Below are positions 14,226 through 25,363 of a DNA stretch of 64,000 nucleotides, one piece after another. Both the position numbers and the translations under genes were made by a program. Each line of letters opens with the position of its first letter. Within the stretch, counting starts at the first letter, position 1. The stretch comes from an uncultured Pseudomonadales bacterium (GTDB lineage: Bacteria > Pseudomonadota > Gammaproteobacteria > Pseudomonadales > Porticoccaceae): positions 248,001 through 312,000 of the forward strand of contig CALSQH010000003.1 in assembly GCA_943788445.1 (NCBI GenBank). The letters are read 5' to 3'. The notes under the pieces were generated by a model. The model was not told where the DNA came from. It did not search any database and was given only the letters and a program-made list of their open reading frames with translations.

Positions 14226-14798
14226 CTACGGCGCACTAACTTCAGAGTCGCCAACATCCAGCTTTTCTATTTTAATTTGCAGATCAAATACGCTGCCCTG
14301 ATCCCCAAGAGTTGTATCTTGCTGAACTTTGGTAAGGTTTGACTCTTGGTATTTGTAAGAGGTGTCCAGGTTTCTCATCAAGGCAGAAATACGATTATTC
14401 GACTCAGAGAAACCAGACATTTTTACTGTACCAGCGGTTTTTTTAAGATTTGCTAGATAAGTACCATCAGGCATTGCGCGAACAAGCTCATCGAAAACCT
14501 TAACCACTTCCGAGCGGTTTCCCTGCAGGTCTTGAATAACTTTCATACGAGAAATCATTTCTTGTTTTTTGCTCTTTAGCTCGCTAATTTCGGCAACTTT
14601 TTTGTCCATCTCGGCAATATTCGATTCAAGATAACTGTTTCGCGAGCTTTGATTACCCAACTGCGCCTGAGCAACAGAGATCCATATAAATACCAACACA
14701 GCGCCGATCAGCGCGGCGGCCAATAACTTACCGAGAAAAGCTTTTCTTCGCTGCTCGCGTGATTCTTCTCGCCAAGGTAATAAATTAATACTCGTCAT
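14226..14798 (-). CDS. pilN: Type IV pilus assembly protein PilN
   Basis: N-terminal INLLPWREE motif, position in pilMNOPQ. Confidence 0.95.
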   Translation of the reverse strand: MTSINLLPWREESREQRRKAFLGKLLAAALIGAVLVFIWISVAQAQLGNQSSRNSYLESNIAEMDKKVAEISELKSKKQEMISRMKVIQDLQGNRSEVVKVFDELVRAMPDGTYLANLKKTAGTVKMSGFSESNNRISALMRNLDTSYKYQESNLTKVQQDTTLGDQGSVFDLQIKIEKLDVGDSEVSAP

Positions 14799-15866
14799 TT
14801 ATTCAAAACTCCTCATCGCCAGCCCTACAGCAAGCAATAATGCGGGGGCATCATTAGCAATCGCCGAAGCATTGATAGACTTGCTCAGCTGCATATTTGC
14901 CAGTGGGTTTGCCACTGCTGTGGGCAGACCAATTACCTGCTCAACCTCGTCAACCAAGCCCTCCAAGGCAGATACACCACCAGCCAGAAATAGTTGATCT
15001 ACATAATTAAAGTGACTCGACGAGTAAAAGAATTGTAAGGAGCGGGTAATGTGCTGAATGAGTGATTCTTTAAAGGGCACCAACACTTCGGTTTCATAAT
15101 CCTCCGGCAAGCCGCCTTTACGCTTTGCTTCTCCAGCCTCTTCCCAAGATAAGCCATATCGACGCTGTATCTCTTCGGTTAGCTGCTTGCCACCGAACAG
15201 TTGCTCACGACTGTAGATCGTTTTTCCATCCACTAAAACGGTGAAGGTAAACATGGTGGCACCAATATCAGCAATGGCAACAACTTGATCGCCAACTTGA
15301 TCAAGCTGGCCTTCCATCAGTTTATAAGCACGTTCTACAGCAAAGCCCTCTACGTCAATTACTTTGGGCTGCAGTCCAGCCATCTCCAAAGCCTGTCGAC
15401 GATGCTCGACATTGTCTTGACGGCAAGCTGCCAAGAGCACTCGCACCAAGTCAGGGTTATTCTCCACTGGACCTATTACATCAAAATCGAAGGCCACCTC
15501 TTCCATCGGGTAGGGAATATACTGATCAGCTTCAACTTCGATCTGCATTTCCATCTGCAGCTCGGTGAGGCCTGCAGGTAGTTCAATCTCTTTGGTGATG
15601 ACCGATGACCCAGAAACTGCCGATATAGTATCTTTTAGCTTGGTGCCTGAGCGTTTAACAACCGATTCGATGGTTTCTGACAGCGCATCGAGGTCGGCAA
15701 TATTTTTTTCTACCACTGTATTGGGTGGTAACGGCAGTACTCTGTATGCCTCTACCTTGTATCCGTCACCAGACCTACTCAGCTCAATTAGCTTTACCGC
15801 AGATGAGGAAATATCAAGCCCTATCATTGGTTTAGAGGGGTTCGAGAAAAAATCGAAGAATTCCAT
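14799..15866 (-). CDS. pilM: Type IV pilus assembly ATPase PilM
   Basis: IGLDISSSAVKLIELSR actin-like fold, position in pilMNOPQ. Confidence 0.95.
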   Translation of the reverse strand: MEFFDFFSNPSKPMIGLDISSSAVKLIELSRSGDGYKVEAYRVLPLPPNTVVEKNIADLDALSETIESVVKRSGTKLKDTISAVSGSSVITKEIELPAGLTELQMEMQIEVEADQYIPYPMEEVAFDFDVIGPVENNPDLVRVLLAACRQDNVEHRRQALEMAGLQPKVIDVEGFAVERAYKLMEGQLDQVGDQVVAIADIGATMFTFTVLVDGKTIYSREQLFGGKQLTEEIQRRYGLSWEEAGEAKRKGGLPEDYETEVLVPFKESLIQHITRSLQFFYSSSHFNYVDQLFLAGGVSALEGLVDEVEQVIGLPTAVANPLANMQLSKSINASAIANDAPALLLAVGLAMRSFE

Positions 15867-16028
15867 ATTGTAATTATTTCCTTTTTATCAGCCATCCTCG
15901 GCGAGTACGCATATCTAGAAACCCGAGCTAGAAACTACATTAACAATCCTAAGTAATCTTGCAAATGATGCACTTCACATTCCCTACACCTTATAATAGA
16001 CCCTGAATTTTTCTGGTGCCTGAAAATA

Positions 16029-18632
16029 GTGTCTATCTCAATGCGTAATTTATTCAAACCACTAGCTATGCTGGCTCTCCTTGGAACAGGCGGCTTTCTT
16101 GTTGTAACTACCTGTTTGTACCTCTACCTTAGCCCAAAACTCCCATCAGTCGAGGAACTAAAGGAGATCGAGTTACAAATTCCACTGCGAATCTATTCAC
16201 AAGATTTAAAAGTAATTGCCGAGTTCGGGGAGAAAAAACGCTCTCCAGTGTCATTCGACGAAATCCCCCAATCTATGATTGATGCCTTTCTTGCCGCTGA
16301 AGACGATAGTTTTTTTGAGCACCGAGGCATTGTTATTTCTGGCTTGCTCCGCGCCGCTTTCGAATTAGTTACCACCGGTCGTATTCGCAGCGGTGGCAGC
16401 ACTATAACCATGCAGGTGGCACGCAACTTCTTTCTCAGTAGCCGTCAGGAGTTTTCACGCAAATTTAATGAAATACTGCTCGCCTTTAAAATTGAGGAAG
16501 AATTAACTAAACAAGAAATCTTATCGCTCTACACCAATAAGATTTATATGGGTAATCGCGCCTATGGGGTTGGTGCAGCAGCTCACGTCTACTACGGAAA
16601 GAGTCTGCAAGAATTGACACTAGCTCAGGTGGCTATGATCGCCGGACTGCCAAAGGCACCCTCAACCTACAATCCTATTGCCAATCCCCAGCGTGCTTTA
16701 CTGCGAAGAAATTGGATTCTTGGGCGTATGTTGTTGCTTGATAATATCGACAAGCAACAGTACCAATTAGCTGTGGCAGAACAGGACAACGCTTCTTATC
16801 ACGGCTCTATTTCCGAATTAGATGCGGCCTATAGTGCTGAAATGGTGCGTCAGGAAGTTATCAGTAAATTTGGTCTTAAAGCCTATACAGAAGGTTATTC
16901 GGCAATCACCACAATTGATTCCAGTATGCAAAAGAATGGCGTCAAAGCACTGCAAGAGGGAATTATTGCGTATGACAAACGCCATGGTTACCGCGGTCCT
17001 GAGCAACTCGCAATCCCAGAGGAAAATTGGGCTACTGTATTAAATAAAACCTCAGTCTACGGTAATCTTGAGCCAGCAATAGTCAGCGAAGTTGCTGAGG
17101 ATCATCTGACATTGCTCAATCGAAAGGGTGAATTAGAAGCCCTCAACTGGGTGAATGGACTAAAAGGCCTGCGACTGTTCAAAACTATCAATGCACGCTC
17201 AGCGCCTATTCAAAGTGCCTCTGACGTTTTTACTCGCGGTGATCTCATCCGTGTGATCCGCACAGGCGATAACACTTTGCAGCTAGCCCAGATACCTGAG
17301 GTTCAATCAGCGTTGGTCGCTCTAGATCCTCAAGATAGTGCTATTCGAGCATTGGTCGGTGGCTTCGATTTTCGCCACAGCCGATTTAATCGCGTGACTC
17401 AGGCTCTGCGTCAGCCGGGTTCAAACTTTAAACCGTTTATTTACACCACGGCACTTGATAATGGTTTTACTGCCGCCTCGATGATCAATGATGCACCGGT
17501 GGTGTTCAACGACAAAAATCTCGAGGATATGTGGCGACCCGAAAATGATGGTGGTAAGTTCTATGGTCCGACACGTTTGCGCGAGGCACTGTACCGCTCA
17601 CGCAATATGGTTTCCATTCGACTTTTGCGACGCATGGGCATTGATCGCACTCTGGAAGGGCTTCAGCGCTTCGGTTTCGACACCGGTGAAATGCCACTGG
17701 ATTTATCATTGGCCCTCGGCAGTCACGCTATGACACCGCTTAAAGTTGCCAGCGCTTACAATATTATTGCCAACGGCGGTTATCGTGTGGTGCCCTATGT
17801 ACTGGCGACAGTGGTAGATCGTGATGGCAACATCATCTACCGAGCAACGCCAGACACCGTTTGTGTAAACTGCGACACAGCTGCTCCGCTTTTTAGTCAA
17901 GAGTTTTCTAATCAAGAACCGTCTAATCAAAAGCTTTCCAACCAAGGGCTTTCCAATGAATCGGTTAGTAGCGATTATCAAACCAATAACTCCAGCAAGT
18001 CTTTTTCCAGTGCTGTTGATGAAGTCGACCTGCAACTTGAAGAGCTGTTAAATGAACTGGCCCGCGAATCGCTGCCTGAAGATGAACGTCAGAGTTTCGA
18101 ACTAATTAAGCAGGCACTTGAAAAACTCCCAGACACAACTAATCCCGCAGCCGTCCGAGTAATTGATAAAAAAACGGCTTATATTATCGACTCAATGTTA
18201 AAAGATGTTATTTTGCGCGGCACGGGGGTTAAGGCAAAAGTACTCAACCGCTCTGATCTAGCGGGCAAGACTGGTACCACCAATGGCCCACGCGATGCTT
18301 GGTTCTCAGGCTATTCGCCACATCTTACAGTTACTACCTGGGTTGGTTTTGATGACAATTCCTTAATTGGCCGCAATGAGTATGGTGGATCGGCGGCACT
18401 GCCAATTTGGATCGACTTTATCCGCGAAGCACTGGATGGCAAGACGGACACTAATCGACCTCAGCCAGACGGTATTGTTATGGTTAAGATAGATGCCAAA
18501 ACTGGCATGCGTGTAGACCCGAACCAAACAGGTATCTTCGAGTTCTTCAAGGCAGAAAATGTTCCAGAACTGACAGGCGGGGAAGCCCTACCCAGCGGTG
18601 CACAGAACAGTTTGCCGGATGATCTTTTTTGA
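16029..18632 (+). CDS. ponA: Class A penicillin-binding protein 1A (start GTG 16029 or ATG 16041)
   Basis: Transglycosylase motif EDDSFFEHRGI, transpeptidase motifs SNFK and KTGTTN; divergent from pilM. Confidence 0.95.
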   Translation: MSISMRNLFKPLAMLALLGTGGFLVVTTCLYLYLSPKLPSVEELKEIELQIPLRIYSQDLKVIAEFGEKKRSPVSFDEIPQSMIDAFLAAEDDSFFEHRGIVISGLLRAAFELVTTGRIRSGGSTITMQVARNFFLSSRQEFSRKFNEILLAFKIEEELTKQEILSLYTNKIYMGNRAYGVGAAAHVYYGKSLQELTLAQVAMIAGLPKAPSTYNPIANPQRALLRRNWILGRMLLLDNIDKQQYQLAVAEQDNASYHGSISELDAAYSAEMVRQEVISKFGLKAYTEGYSAITTIDSSMQKNGVKALQEGIIAYDKRHGYRGPEQLAIPEENWATVLNKTSVYGNLEPAIVSEVAEDHLTLLNRKGELEALNWVNGLKGLRLFKTINARSAPIQSASDVFTRGDLIRVIRTGDNTLQLAQIPEVQSALVALDPQDSAIRALVGGFDFRHSRFNRVTQALRQPGSNFKPFIYTTALDNGFTAASMINDAPVVFNDKNLEDMWRPENDGGKFYGPTRLREALYRSRNMVSIRLLRRMGIDRTLEGLQRFGFDTGEMPLDLSLALGSHAMTPLKVASAYNIIANGGYRVVPYVLATVVDRDGNIIYRATPDTVCVNCDTAAPLFSQEFSNQEPSNQKLSNQGLSNESVSSDYQTNNSSKSFSSAVDEVDLQLEELLNELARESLPEDERQSFELIKQALEKLPDTTNPAAVRVIDKKTAYIIDSMLKDVILRGTGVKAKVLNRSDLAGKTGTTNGPRDAWFSGYSPHLTVTTWVGFDDNSLIGRNEYGGSAALPIWIDFIREALDGKTDTNRPQPDGIVMVKIDAKTGMRVDPNQTGIFEFFKAENVPELTGGEALPSGAQNSLPDDLF
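17907..17966 (+). repeat. Four imperfect 15-bp in-frame repeats encoding SNQEP/SNQKL/SNQGL/SNESV in ponA
   Basis: Direct reading of tctaatcaagaaccg and following units. Confidence 0.85.
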
Positions 18633-18664
18633 ATTCAACGTCATTCACTAAATAGGTTAAAAAA

Positions 18665-19342
18665 TTGATCACAATGAATTGGGCAAATATAGATACCGTT
18701 CTTCTGGATATGGATGGGACGTTACTCGATCTGCATTTCGACAATTTTTTCTGGTTGCACCACCTGCCAAAACGCTACGCTGAAGAAAACAATACCTCAG
18801 TCGATTTAGTTATCGGCAATCTTCAACAGCGTATGCGCGAACTGCAGGGCACGCTCGACTGGTATTGCACCGACTTTTGGTCTCGTGAACTCAACTTGGA
18901 TATCATCGAACTAAAAAAAGAAATCAACCACCTGATTGGCGAGCGGCCTTTTGTGCGACCCTTTCTAGAGACGCTGGGCCTGCACAATAAACAACGTGTA
19001 TTGGTGACCAACGCTCATCGCAACAGCGTTGCCATAAAATTTGCCTTAACCGGCATAGAGGCTCTTTTAGACTCGGTTATCTCTTCCCATGACTACGGGC
19101 AACCCAAAGAGCAGCAGAGGTTCTGGCAGTTATTGCAACAGTCTGTGGGCTTCGACCCTACACGCACACTCTTTATTGATGATTCAGAAGCAATTCTGCA
19201 ATCAGCTCAAAAATACGGGATTAAGCATCTGCTCTGTATAGAGCAGCCAGACAGTAAAGGGGAATCTCGAAAATCTGATCACTTTACGATGATCAACTCA
19301 TTTGAACAGATACTTAGCTCTGACTCAGGGCTCAGGGAATAA
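18665..19342 (+). CDS. yrfG: HAD-family hydrolase, GMP/IMP nucleotidase-like (YrfG)
   Basis: LLDMDGTLLDLHFDNFFWLHHLP; gene order with hslR/hslO. Confidence 0.88.
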   Translation: MITMNWANIDTVLLDMDGTLLDLHFDNFFWLHHLPKRYAEENNTSVDLVIGNLQQRMRELQGTLDWYCTDFWSRELNLDIIELKKEINHLIGERPFVRPFLETLGLHNKQRVLVTNAHRNSVAIKFALTGIEALLDSVISSHDYGQPKEQQRFWQLLQQSVGFDPTRTLFIDDSEAILQSAQKYGIKHLLCIEQPDSKGESRKSDHFTMINSFEQILSSDSGLRE

Positions 19343-19345
19343 GCC

Positions 19346-19720
19346 ATGAATAAAGTGCGGATCGATAAATGGCTTTGGGCCGCGCGCTTTTTCAAGACCC
19401 GCTCTCTGGCAAAAGCCGCAATCGAAAATGGTAAAGTTCATATTGACGGCAATAAATCCAAGGCCAGCCGGCAACTCGAAATTGGAACAGTACTCACTAT
19501 TCGTCAAGGGTTTGACAGTAAAGTCGTGGAAGTCATCGCTCTTTCAGAGCAGCGCCGCGGGGCACCTGAGGCCATGCTCTTGTACAGTGAGACCGCGGAA
19601 AGTATTGAACTTCGAGAGAAACAAAGCGCAGAACGCAAAGCGGCGAATAGTGGCGCGGTCAGCGATGGCAGACCGAATAAAAAACAACGTCGCCAAATTC
19701 ATCGTTTTTTAAGTAATTAA
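19346..19720 (+). CDS. hslR: Ribosome-associated heat shock protein Hsp15 (S4 domain)
   Basis: VRIDKWLWAARFFKTRSLA S4 motif; followed by hslO. Confidence 0.94.
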   Translation: MNKVRIDKWLWAARFFKTRSLAKAAIENGKVHIDGNKSKASRQLEIGTVLTIRQGFDSKVVEVIALSEQRRGAPEAMLLYSETAESIELREKQSAERKAANSGAVSDGRPNKKQRRQIHRFLSN

Positions 19721-19747
19721 GGAAAATTTCAGTACAATACGCGCCCT

Positions 19748-20617
19748 ATGACTAACAACGACACTCTGCAACGCTTCCTGTTTGATAACACTGATATACG
19801 CGGTGAAATAACCACCTTATCAGCGAGTTATCAAGACCTGCTGGCAAACCAAAATTACCCACCCCAAGTAGCACTGCTATTTGGTGAGTTTCTCGCTGCC
19901 GCCAGTCTTCTCAGCACGACATTGAAGAATAGCGGAATGATCACAATACAGGCGAGAGGTGATGGCCCGATATCCACAGTGATGGCCGAATGTACTCAGG
20001 GCAACAAGCTGCGTGGTATTGTGCGCGGTGACTTTGATAACATTAAAGATATCAGTAGCCTTAAAGAGTTACTCGGTTCGGCGATTCTAGCCATTACTAT
20101 TGAACCTGAAGGCAAAGAACGCTATCAGGGTGTTGTTCCACTGGACGGAGAGAATCTTAGCCAGTGCCTTGAATTCTACTTTTATCAATCCGAGCAGTTG
20201 CCGACTAAAATCAAGTTATCCTCAAACGCAGAATCTGCCTCGGGAATGTTGATTCAACAGCTCCCCTCATCCATAGATGCGGAAAAAAGTGCTGATGATT
20301 GGCAGAACATCTCAGTCTTGTTTGAAACCCTTTCAAGCACCGAACAACTGGAACTTTCTCATAATGACCAGTTATACCGGTTATTCCATGAGCAAGAATT
20401 ACGCCTGTTCGAGCCCCAATCACTATGCTTTTCTTGCAGCTGTTCAAGACAGCGCACAGAGTCCGCACTGATCTCTCTCGGACACGATGAAGTGGTGGAT
20501 ATGTCAGTAACACAGGGACTTATCATGATCACCTGTGAATTTTGCTCTCAGGAATATCGATTTACTTCAAGAGATATTTCAGAGTTGTTTGACCCTCCAC
20601 ACCCACCAGTGCACTAA
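19748..20617 (+). CDS. hslO: Redox-regulated chaperonin Hsp33
   Basis: CXCX(n)CXXC zinc motif (CFSCSCSR...CEFC). Confidence 0.95.
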   Translation: MTNNDTLQRFLFDNTDIRGEITTLSASYQDLLANQNYPPQVALLFGEFLAAASLLSTTLKNSGMITIQARGDGPISTVMAECTQGNKLRGIVRGDFDNIKDISSLKELLGSAILAITIEPEGKERYQGVVPLDGENLSQCLEFYFYQSEQLPTKIKLSSNAESASGMLIQQLPSSIDAEKSADDWQNISVLFETLSSTEQLELSHNDQLYRLFHEQELRLFEPQSLCFSCSCSRQRTESALISLGHDEVVDMSVTQGLIMITCEFCSQEYRFTSRDISELFDPPHPPVH

Positions 20618-20741
20618 CCATCGTAGCAAGGAATATTTTTAATACCCGACTTAGATTAGGAAAAGTTATCTGGCATAATTAGCTGACATATGGAATCAAG
20701 CATCCATCTATTTTCGTTCACCTTAGGAAGAGAGGAAGAAA

Positions 20742-22304
20742 ATGACCCAAGTAGTACACACCGACCCAAGCTCAACCGAGCTTATAGAAACAGCTCTCAA
20801 ACGAGGTGAAGGACATCTCGCAGATACCGGCGCATTCTTAGCCCTTACCGGCCAGCGCAGCGGAAGATCACCCGCTGATCGATTTATTGTTCATGAACCC
20901 AGCTCCTGCGAAGCCATTGACTGGGGTTCAGTCAACCGCCCTTTTGATACCGCAAAATTTGATGCCCTGTGGGAACGCGTAACAACTTACATTACAGAAA
21001 AAGAGCGTTTCGTTTCTCACCTCCATGTTGGTCAAGACTCGAAACACTATATCCCCGTCCAAGTCACTACCGAGACCGCATGGCACTCTCTGTTTGCACG
21101 CAATATGTTTATCCGTACAGACAAATACAATCCACTCGAGAAACAGAAATGGACAATCCTTCATGCGGCAAATTTTGTCTGCGAACCCGATCGTGACGGC
21201 ACCAACAGTGACGGTGCAGTGCTTATAAATTTCGCTCAACGCAAGGTGCTGCTCGCAGGAATGCGCTATGCCGGTGAAATGAAAAAAGCCATGTTCTCGG
21301 TGCAGAATTTTCTCTTACCGGAAAAAGATGTTATGCCTATGCACTGTGCATCGAATGAAGGTGAGGATGGCGATACAGCACTGTTTTTCGGCCTTTCTGG
21401 CACAGGTAAAACCACCCTTTCAGCGGATCCTGATCGCTACCTTATTGGCGATGATGAACACGGCTGGGGCAAAGGTACGGTGTTCAATATTGAGGGCGGC
21501 TGCTACGCCAAGACTATCGACCTAAGTCAGAAAAATGAACCCGTGATATGGGATGCTATTCGCTTTGGTGCGATTATTGAAAACGTAGTGATCTCAGAGG
21601 GCCAACGCACCGCCGATTACTGCGACACTTCACTCAGCGAAAATGGTCGCTGCAGCTACCCTTTAGAGCATATTGCCAAACGCTGCCTTGAAAACCAGTC
21701 TGGTGAGCCAAAGAATATAATCTTCTTAACCTGCGATGTGACAGGTGTATTACCGCCAGTATCACTGCTCAGCAAAGAAGCTGCTGCCTATCACTTTTTA
21801 AGTGGTTACACCGCGCGTGTTGGCTCTACAGAGATCGGTGCTGAAGCGGGCATTCACCCAACCTTCTCGACCTGCTTCGGCGCACCCTTTATGCCGCGCC
21901 CAGCGAGTGTTTATGCCGAGCTGTTAATGCGACGCATTGAAGAGTTTGGCTCTAAGGTCTATCTAGTCAACACAGGTTGGACGGGTGGTTCTGGCGGCGC
22001 TGGCGGCAAGGGAAATCGATTCCCTATCCCAGTCACTAGAGCCGTGGTTACCGCCATCACTAACGGTTCACTTGAAGGCTGTGAAACCGAACATTTAGAT
22101 GTCTTAAATCTTGATGTGCCTCTGGCAATAAACGGGGTCGACAGCAAATATCTCAATCCTCGCAATGCCTGGAATGACAGTCATACTTATGATGAACAAG
22201 CAGCCAAACTGGCCAGTTTGTTTGTAAAGAATATTGTTAGCTTTGCGCCATCACAGGAAATAATTGATGCTGGACCACAGTTAGAAGCGGTTGCTGTCGA
22301 ATAG
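20742..22304 (+). CDS. pckA: Phosphoenolpyruvate carboxykinase (ATP)
   Basis: [32 protein letters not shown] motifs. Confidence 0.97.
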   Translation: MTQVVHTDPSSTELIETALKRGEGHLADTGAFLALTGQRSGRSPADRFIVHEPSSCEAIDWGSVNRPFDTAKFDALWERVTTYITEKERFVSHLHVGQDSKHYIPVQVTTETAWHSLFARNMFIRTDKYNPLEKQKWTILHAANFVCEPDRDGTNSDGAVLINFAQRKVLLAGMRYAGEMKKAMFSVQNFLLPEKDVMPMHCASNEGEDGDTALFFGLSGTGKTTLSADPDRYLIGDDEHGWGKGTVFNIEGGCYAKTIDLSQKNEPVIWDAIRFGAIIENVVISEGQRTADYCDTSLSENGRCSYPLEHIAKRCLENQSGEPKNIIFLTCDVTGVLPPVSLLSKEAAAYHFLSGYTARVGSTEIGAEAGIHPTFSTCFGAPFMPRPASVYAELLMRRIEEFGSKVYLVNTGWTGGSGGAGGKGNRFPIPVTRAVVTAITNGSLEGCETEHLDVLNLDVPLAINGVDSKYLNPRNAWNDSHTYDEQAAKLASLFVKNIVSFAPSQEIIDAGPQLEAVAVE

Positions 22305-22311
22305 TCTTTTT

Positions 22312-22360
22312 ATATGCCCCATCCTAAATAACCTTCTGTGTTTTTAGGATGGGGTATATA
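22312..22360. terminator. Bidirectional stem-loop between convergent pckA and phosphatase genes
   Basis: Inverted repeat tatgccccatcctaaa / tttaggatggggtata. Confidence 0.7.
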
Positions 22361-22373
22361 AATAATGCTACGT

Positions 22374-23513
22374 TTATCGGTCAATCAAAATCTGCTTTGA
22401 AAATTGCGTCACACCCTCAACATCGCGGACACCAAATAAAACAGGCCTGCCTGGTGCTTGCCAATCAATCTCAATAAAACCATAGTTTTGTCCAACATAA
22501 GGCCCCAGAATTCGGTTTTGATTGTGGCTGGGGCTGTGCCCTGTATTAGTTAGCCCACTGGAGGTCAAGTCGAACAAACTATTACCGTCACTATCGGTTA
22601 CTTCACTGAGATCAGCCGAGTGAGTATCGCCACTAATAAGTAGTACATTTTTAGCCTTAGTGGTTTTAATCAATTCAATCAATCGCGCCTGTTCTTGGGG
22701 AAAGTTGGACCAAGATTCCCATCCAGTAAAATAAGAAAGTACCTGTATACTCGAAGCAATAATACGTAAATCAGCAGGTTGTTTTAGCTCTTCTTCAAGC
22801 CTCTGCCATTGTTTTTCACCTAAAATAGTTGCCTGGGGACCAGTGTCAGGAATATAGAAGCCTTTATTGAATATCTTTCGCTTGGCCTTATATTCATCTT
22901 TTACCAAAGCGGTTAAGGGCGTTCGATTCCAGCGTGTATCGAGCATAATAATCTGTACTCGCTGATTCTCAGGACCAAAATAGCTAGCAGTGTAGATACC
23001 CCAATCCTGACTGCGCCTTTCTGAGGACTCTGGCTCACCCCAAAAATCCAACATCGCTTGGCGTGAAATTTCCTTTGCTGGGTAGTCGACACCCCCATCA
23101 TTAACGCCGTAGTCGTGATCGTCCCAAGTTGCCAAAATCTTGCTATTTTGGCGCAGTGTTTGAAAGCCCTTTATTGAATTTAATTTTTCATATTTTTGCT
23201 CAAAGACTTGCTTGTCTTCGGTGTCAGCATAAATATTGTCCCCAAGAAACAAAAAAACATCCGGCACTTCTTTGTTGATCGCTTTCCAAATCGGCTGAGG
23301 GTCATTTTGATCGGCACAGGAGCCGAACAAAATTTTTGTCACTAGAGCATCACCTTCAGCTATTTGACGCGATTCGGATGGTTCTTGAGCCGATGTCACT
23401 GCTGCCAAAACACTCCCCGGATCTAACTGCTCAGCGGGAACCTCTTTAATATCAGAGCAGCTACTCAAGACAAAAGATACTACAAGCGCTAGATGATGCT
23501 TATTTAAAAACAT
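22374..23513 (-). CDS. PhoD-like alkaline phosphatase D family lipoprotein
   Basis: Lipobox LSSC; GSCADQNDPQPIW, FLGDNIYAD, WDDHDYGVNDGG, SGDTHSAD motifs. Confidence 0.88.
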   Translation of the reverse strand: MFLNKHHLALVVSFVLSSCSDIKEVPAEQLDPGSVLAAVTSAQEPSESRQIAEGDALVTKILFGSCADQNDPQPIWKAINKEVPDVFLFLGDNIYADTEDKQVFEQKYEKLNSIKGFQTLRQNSKILATWDDHDYGVNDGGVDYPAKEISRQAMLDFWGEPESSERRSQDWGIYTASYFGPENQRVQIIMLDTRWNRTPLTALVKDEYKAKRKIFNKGFYIPDTGPQATILGEKQWQRLEEELKQPADLRIIASSIQVLSYFTGWESWSNFPQEQARLIELIKTTKAKNVLLISGDTHSADLSEVTDSDGNSLFDLTSSGLTNTGHSPSHNQNRILGPYVGQNYGFIEIDWQAPGRPVLFGVRDVEGVTQFSKQILIDR

Positions 23514-23648
23514 GGCAGGAGCTCCAAGAAATTGGTTAAGGTATTTAGTAAACGCCCAAGAGTAACGGGGAATTATTGAAATTTTAGGGTTTATCGATTA
23601 AATAATGTGTCGATTTTAATGACGGGCATAAGAAAGAAAAAACATTTT

Positions 23649-23688
23649 ATTTCGCCCTAAAAACCTTGACGGGTTTTAGGGCGAAATA
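23649..23688 (-). terminator. Rho-independent terminator downstream of the cytochrome c5 gene
   Basis: Stem tatttcgccctaaaa / ttttagggcgaaata with T-rich tract on the minus strand. Confidence 0.75.
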
Positions 23689-23695
23689 GATGCGG

Positions 23696-24145
23696 CTACT
23701 TGCTGTTTTCAAGAATATGATCAATCGCTGCTTTCACTTCGTCATCGCTACAATCCATACAGGTACCACGCGCAGGCATAGCACCGATACCATTAATAGC
23801 ATTGGTGTAAACCGTCTCTATACCTTTACCCAAACGAGCAGACCAGGCCGCCACATCACCAAGAATTGGCGCGCCAGCAACACCTGAGCTATGACAGGCA
23901 ATACAGTTGGTCGCATAGATATCTGCGCCTGAACGAGCCGCGCCCGCACCAACAGGCGAAGACATAGAGGCAACCTGACCAGCCATAGAGACATGTCCTT
24001 CCGGTGCAATTCGCTCAGCAACCTGCTGTTCCTGCTTTGCCGTTAGCTCTACTGCATTATCGCTGGAGCCACAGCCCCACAGAAGCGCAGAGGCTAAAGT
24101 GATCAATAGAAAATTTTTCAGTCGGTTGTTAAGGATTGTATTCAT
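23696..24145 (-). CDS. Cytochrome c5 family protein
   Basis: Signal/lipobox region, CIACHSSG heme motif, MPARGTCMDCSDDE. Confidence 0.9.
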   Translation of the reverse strand: MNTILNNRLKNFLLITLASALLWGCGSSDNAVELTAKQEQQVAERIAPEGHVSMAGQVASMSSPVGAGAARSGADIYATNCIACHSSGVAGAPILGDVAAWSARLGKGIETVYTNAINGIGAMPARGTCMDCSDDEVKAAIDHILENSK

Positions 24146-24279
24146 TAAAGGTTATCTCCAGTAAAAACGTGATATGGATAAATTTCGCCGCATTATAGCG
24201 CGCTATTGTTCAATTCTCATTAGCAATAGATTGAATTTTTATAATCCCACCCCTCTATTGCTGGAAAGCGATCCAAAGC

Positions 24280-25287
24280 TTATACCAGAGGTCGTATACC
24301 CACCGCATAGCGAAGCTTGGCCAACAGTTCACTGCTTTCTTTTCGGGCCTTTTCTGCACCTTTTTGCAGCACTAACTCAATCTCGGCTGGATTTTGCATC
24401 AATGTCTCATAGCGCTCTCGCGCTTCAGAGAGCTGTCCATCAATAAGCTCAAACAACTGCTTTTTAGCCTCACCCCAGGCAATACCATTGGCAAACTCTT
24501 CGCGCATGGCCGCGGTCTGTTCCTCACTGGCAAAGGCCTTCCAGATTTGGAATACCGCCGAGGTATCCGGATCTTTGGCTTCACCCGGCTCAAGTAAATT
24601 GGTTTTAATCTTATTAATATGTTTCTTCAACTTCTTGGCACTTAAAAATAGCGGGATAGTATTGCCATAGCTTTTGCTCATCTTGCGCCCATCGAGGCCC
24701 TGAAGAATAGCCACCTTATCGTCAACTACCGCAGAGGGCAGCACAAAGTGTTCACCGTAGTGATGATTGAATCGTCCGGCCACATCGCGAGCCATTTCTA
24801 CGTGCTGTATCTGGTCTCTCCCCACAGGTATCTGATGAGCATTGAACATTAAAATATCCGCAGCCATTAAAATGGGATAGCTAAACAGCCCCATATTGAT
24901 ACCAAAGTCGGCATCTTCACCCGCCTCTTCGTTAGCCTGAACTGCACCCTTATAGGCATGGGCACGATTCATTAAACCCTTGGCAGTCATGCAGGTCAGA
25001 AACCAAGTTAACTCGGTAATTTCGGGAATATCCGACTGGCGGTAAAAAGTCACCTTGTCGGTATCTAGCCCTAAGGCCAACCAGGCGGCAGCAATCTCCA
25101 TCGTAGATTGATGGACTAATTCGGGATTCTGAGACTTAATCAGCGAATGGTAGTCAGCCAAAAAGAAAAACGACTCGAAATCACCGCTGCGACTAGCTTC
25201 AATAGCGGGACGAATAGCACCTACATAGTTGCCTAAATGTGGCGCTCCCGAGGTTGTTATGCCAGTTAAAACACGCTGTTTACTCAT
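24280..25287 (-). CDS. trpS: Tryptophanyl-tRNA synthetase
   Basis: [16 protein letters not shown] (HIGH-like) and KMSKS motifs. Confidence 0.96.
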   Translation of the reverse strand: MSKQRVLTGITTSGAPHLGNYVGAIRPAIEASRSGDFESFFFLADYHSLIKSQNPELVHQSTMEIAAAWLALGLDTDKVTFYRQSDIPEITELTWFLTCMTAKGLMNRAHAYKGAVQANEEAGEDADFGINMGLFSYPILMAADILMFNAHQIPVGRDQIQHVEMARDVAGRFNHHYGEHFVLPSAVVDDKVAILQGLDGRKMSKSYGNTIPLFLSAKKLKKHINKIKTNLLEPGEAKDPDTSAVFQIWKAFASEEQTAAMREEFANGIAWGEAKKQLFELIDGQLSEARERYETLMQNPAEIELVLQKGAEKARKESSELLAKLRYAVGIRPLV

Positions 25288-25363
25288 AATTACTCTATTT
25301 TTTTGGTTTTTAATTTAACGTCTGGCTATGATAATTGATCTTAGCTTTAATCGCAGTTAAAGC

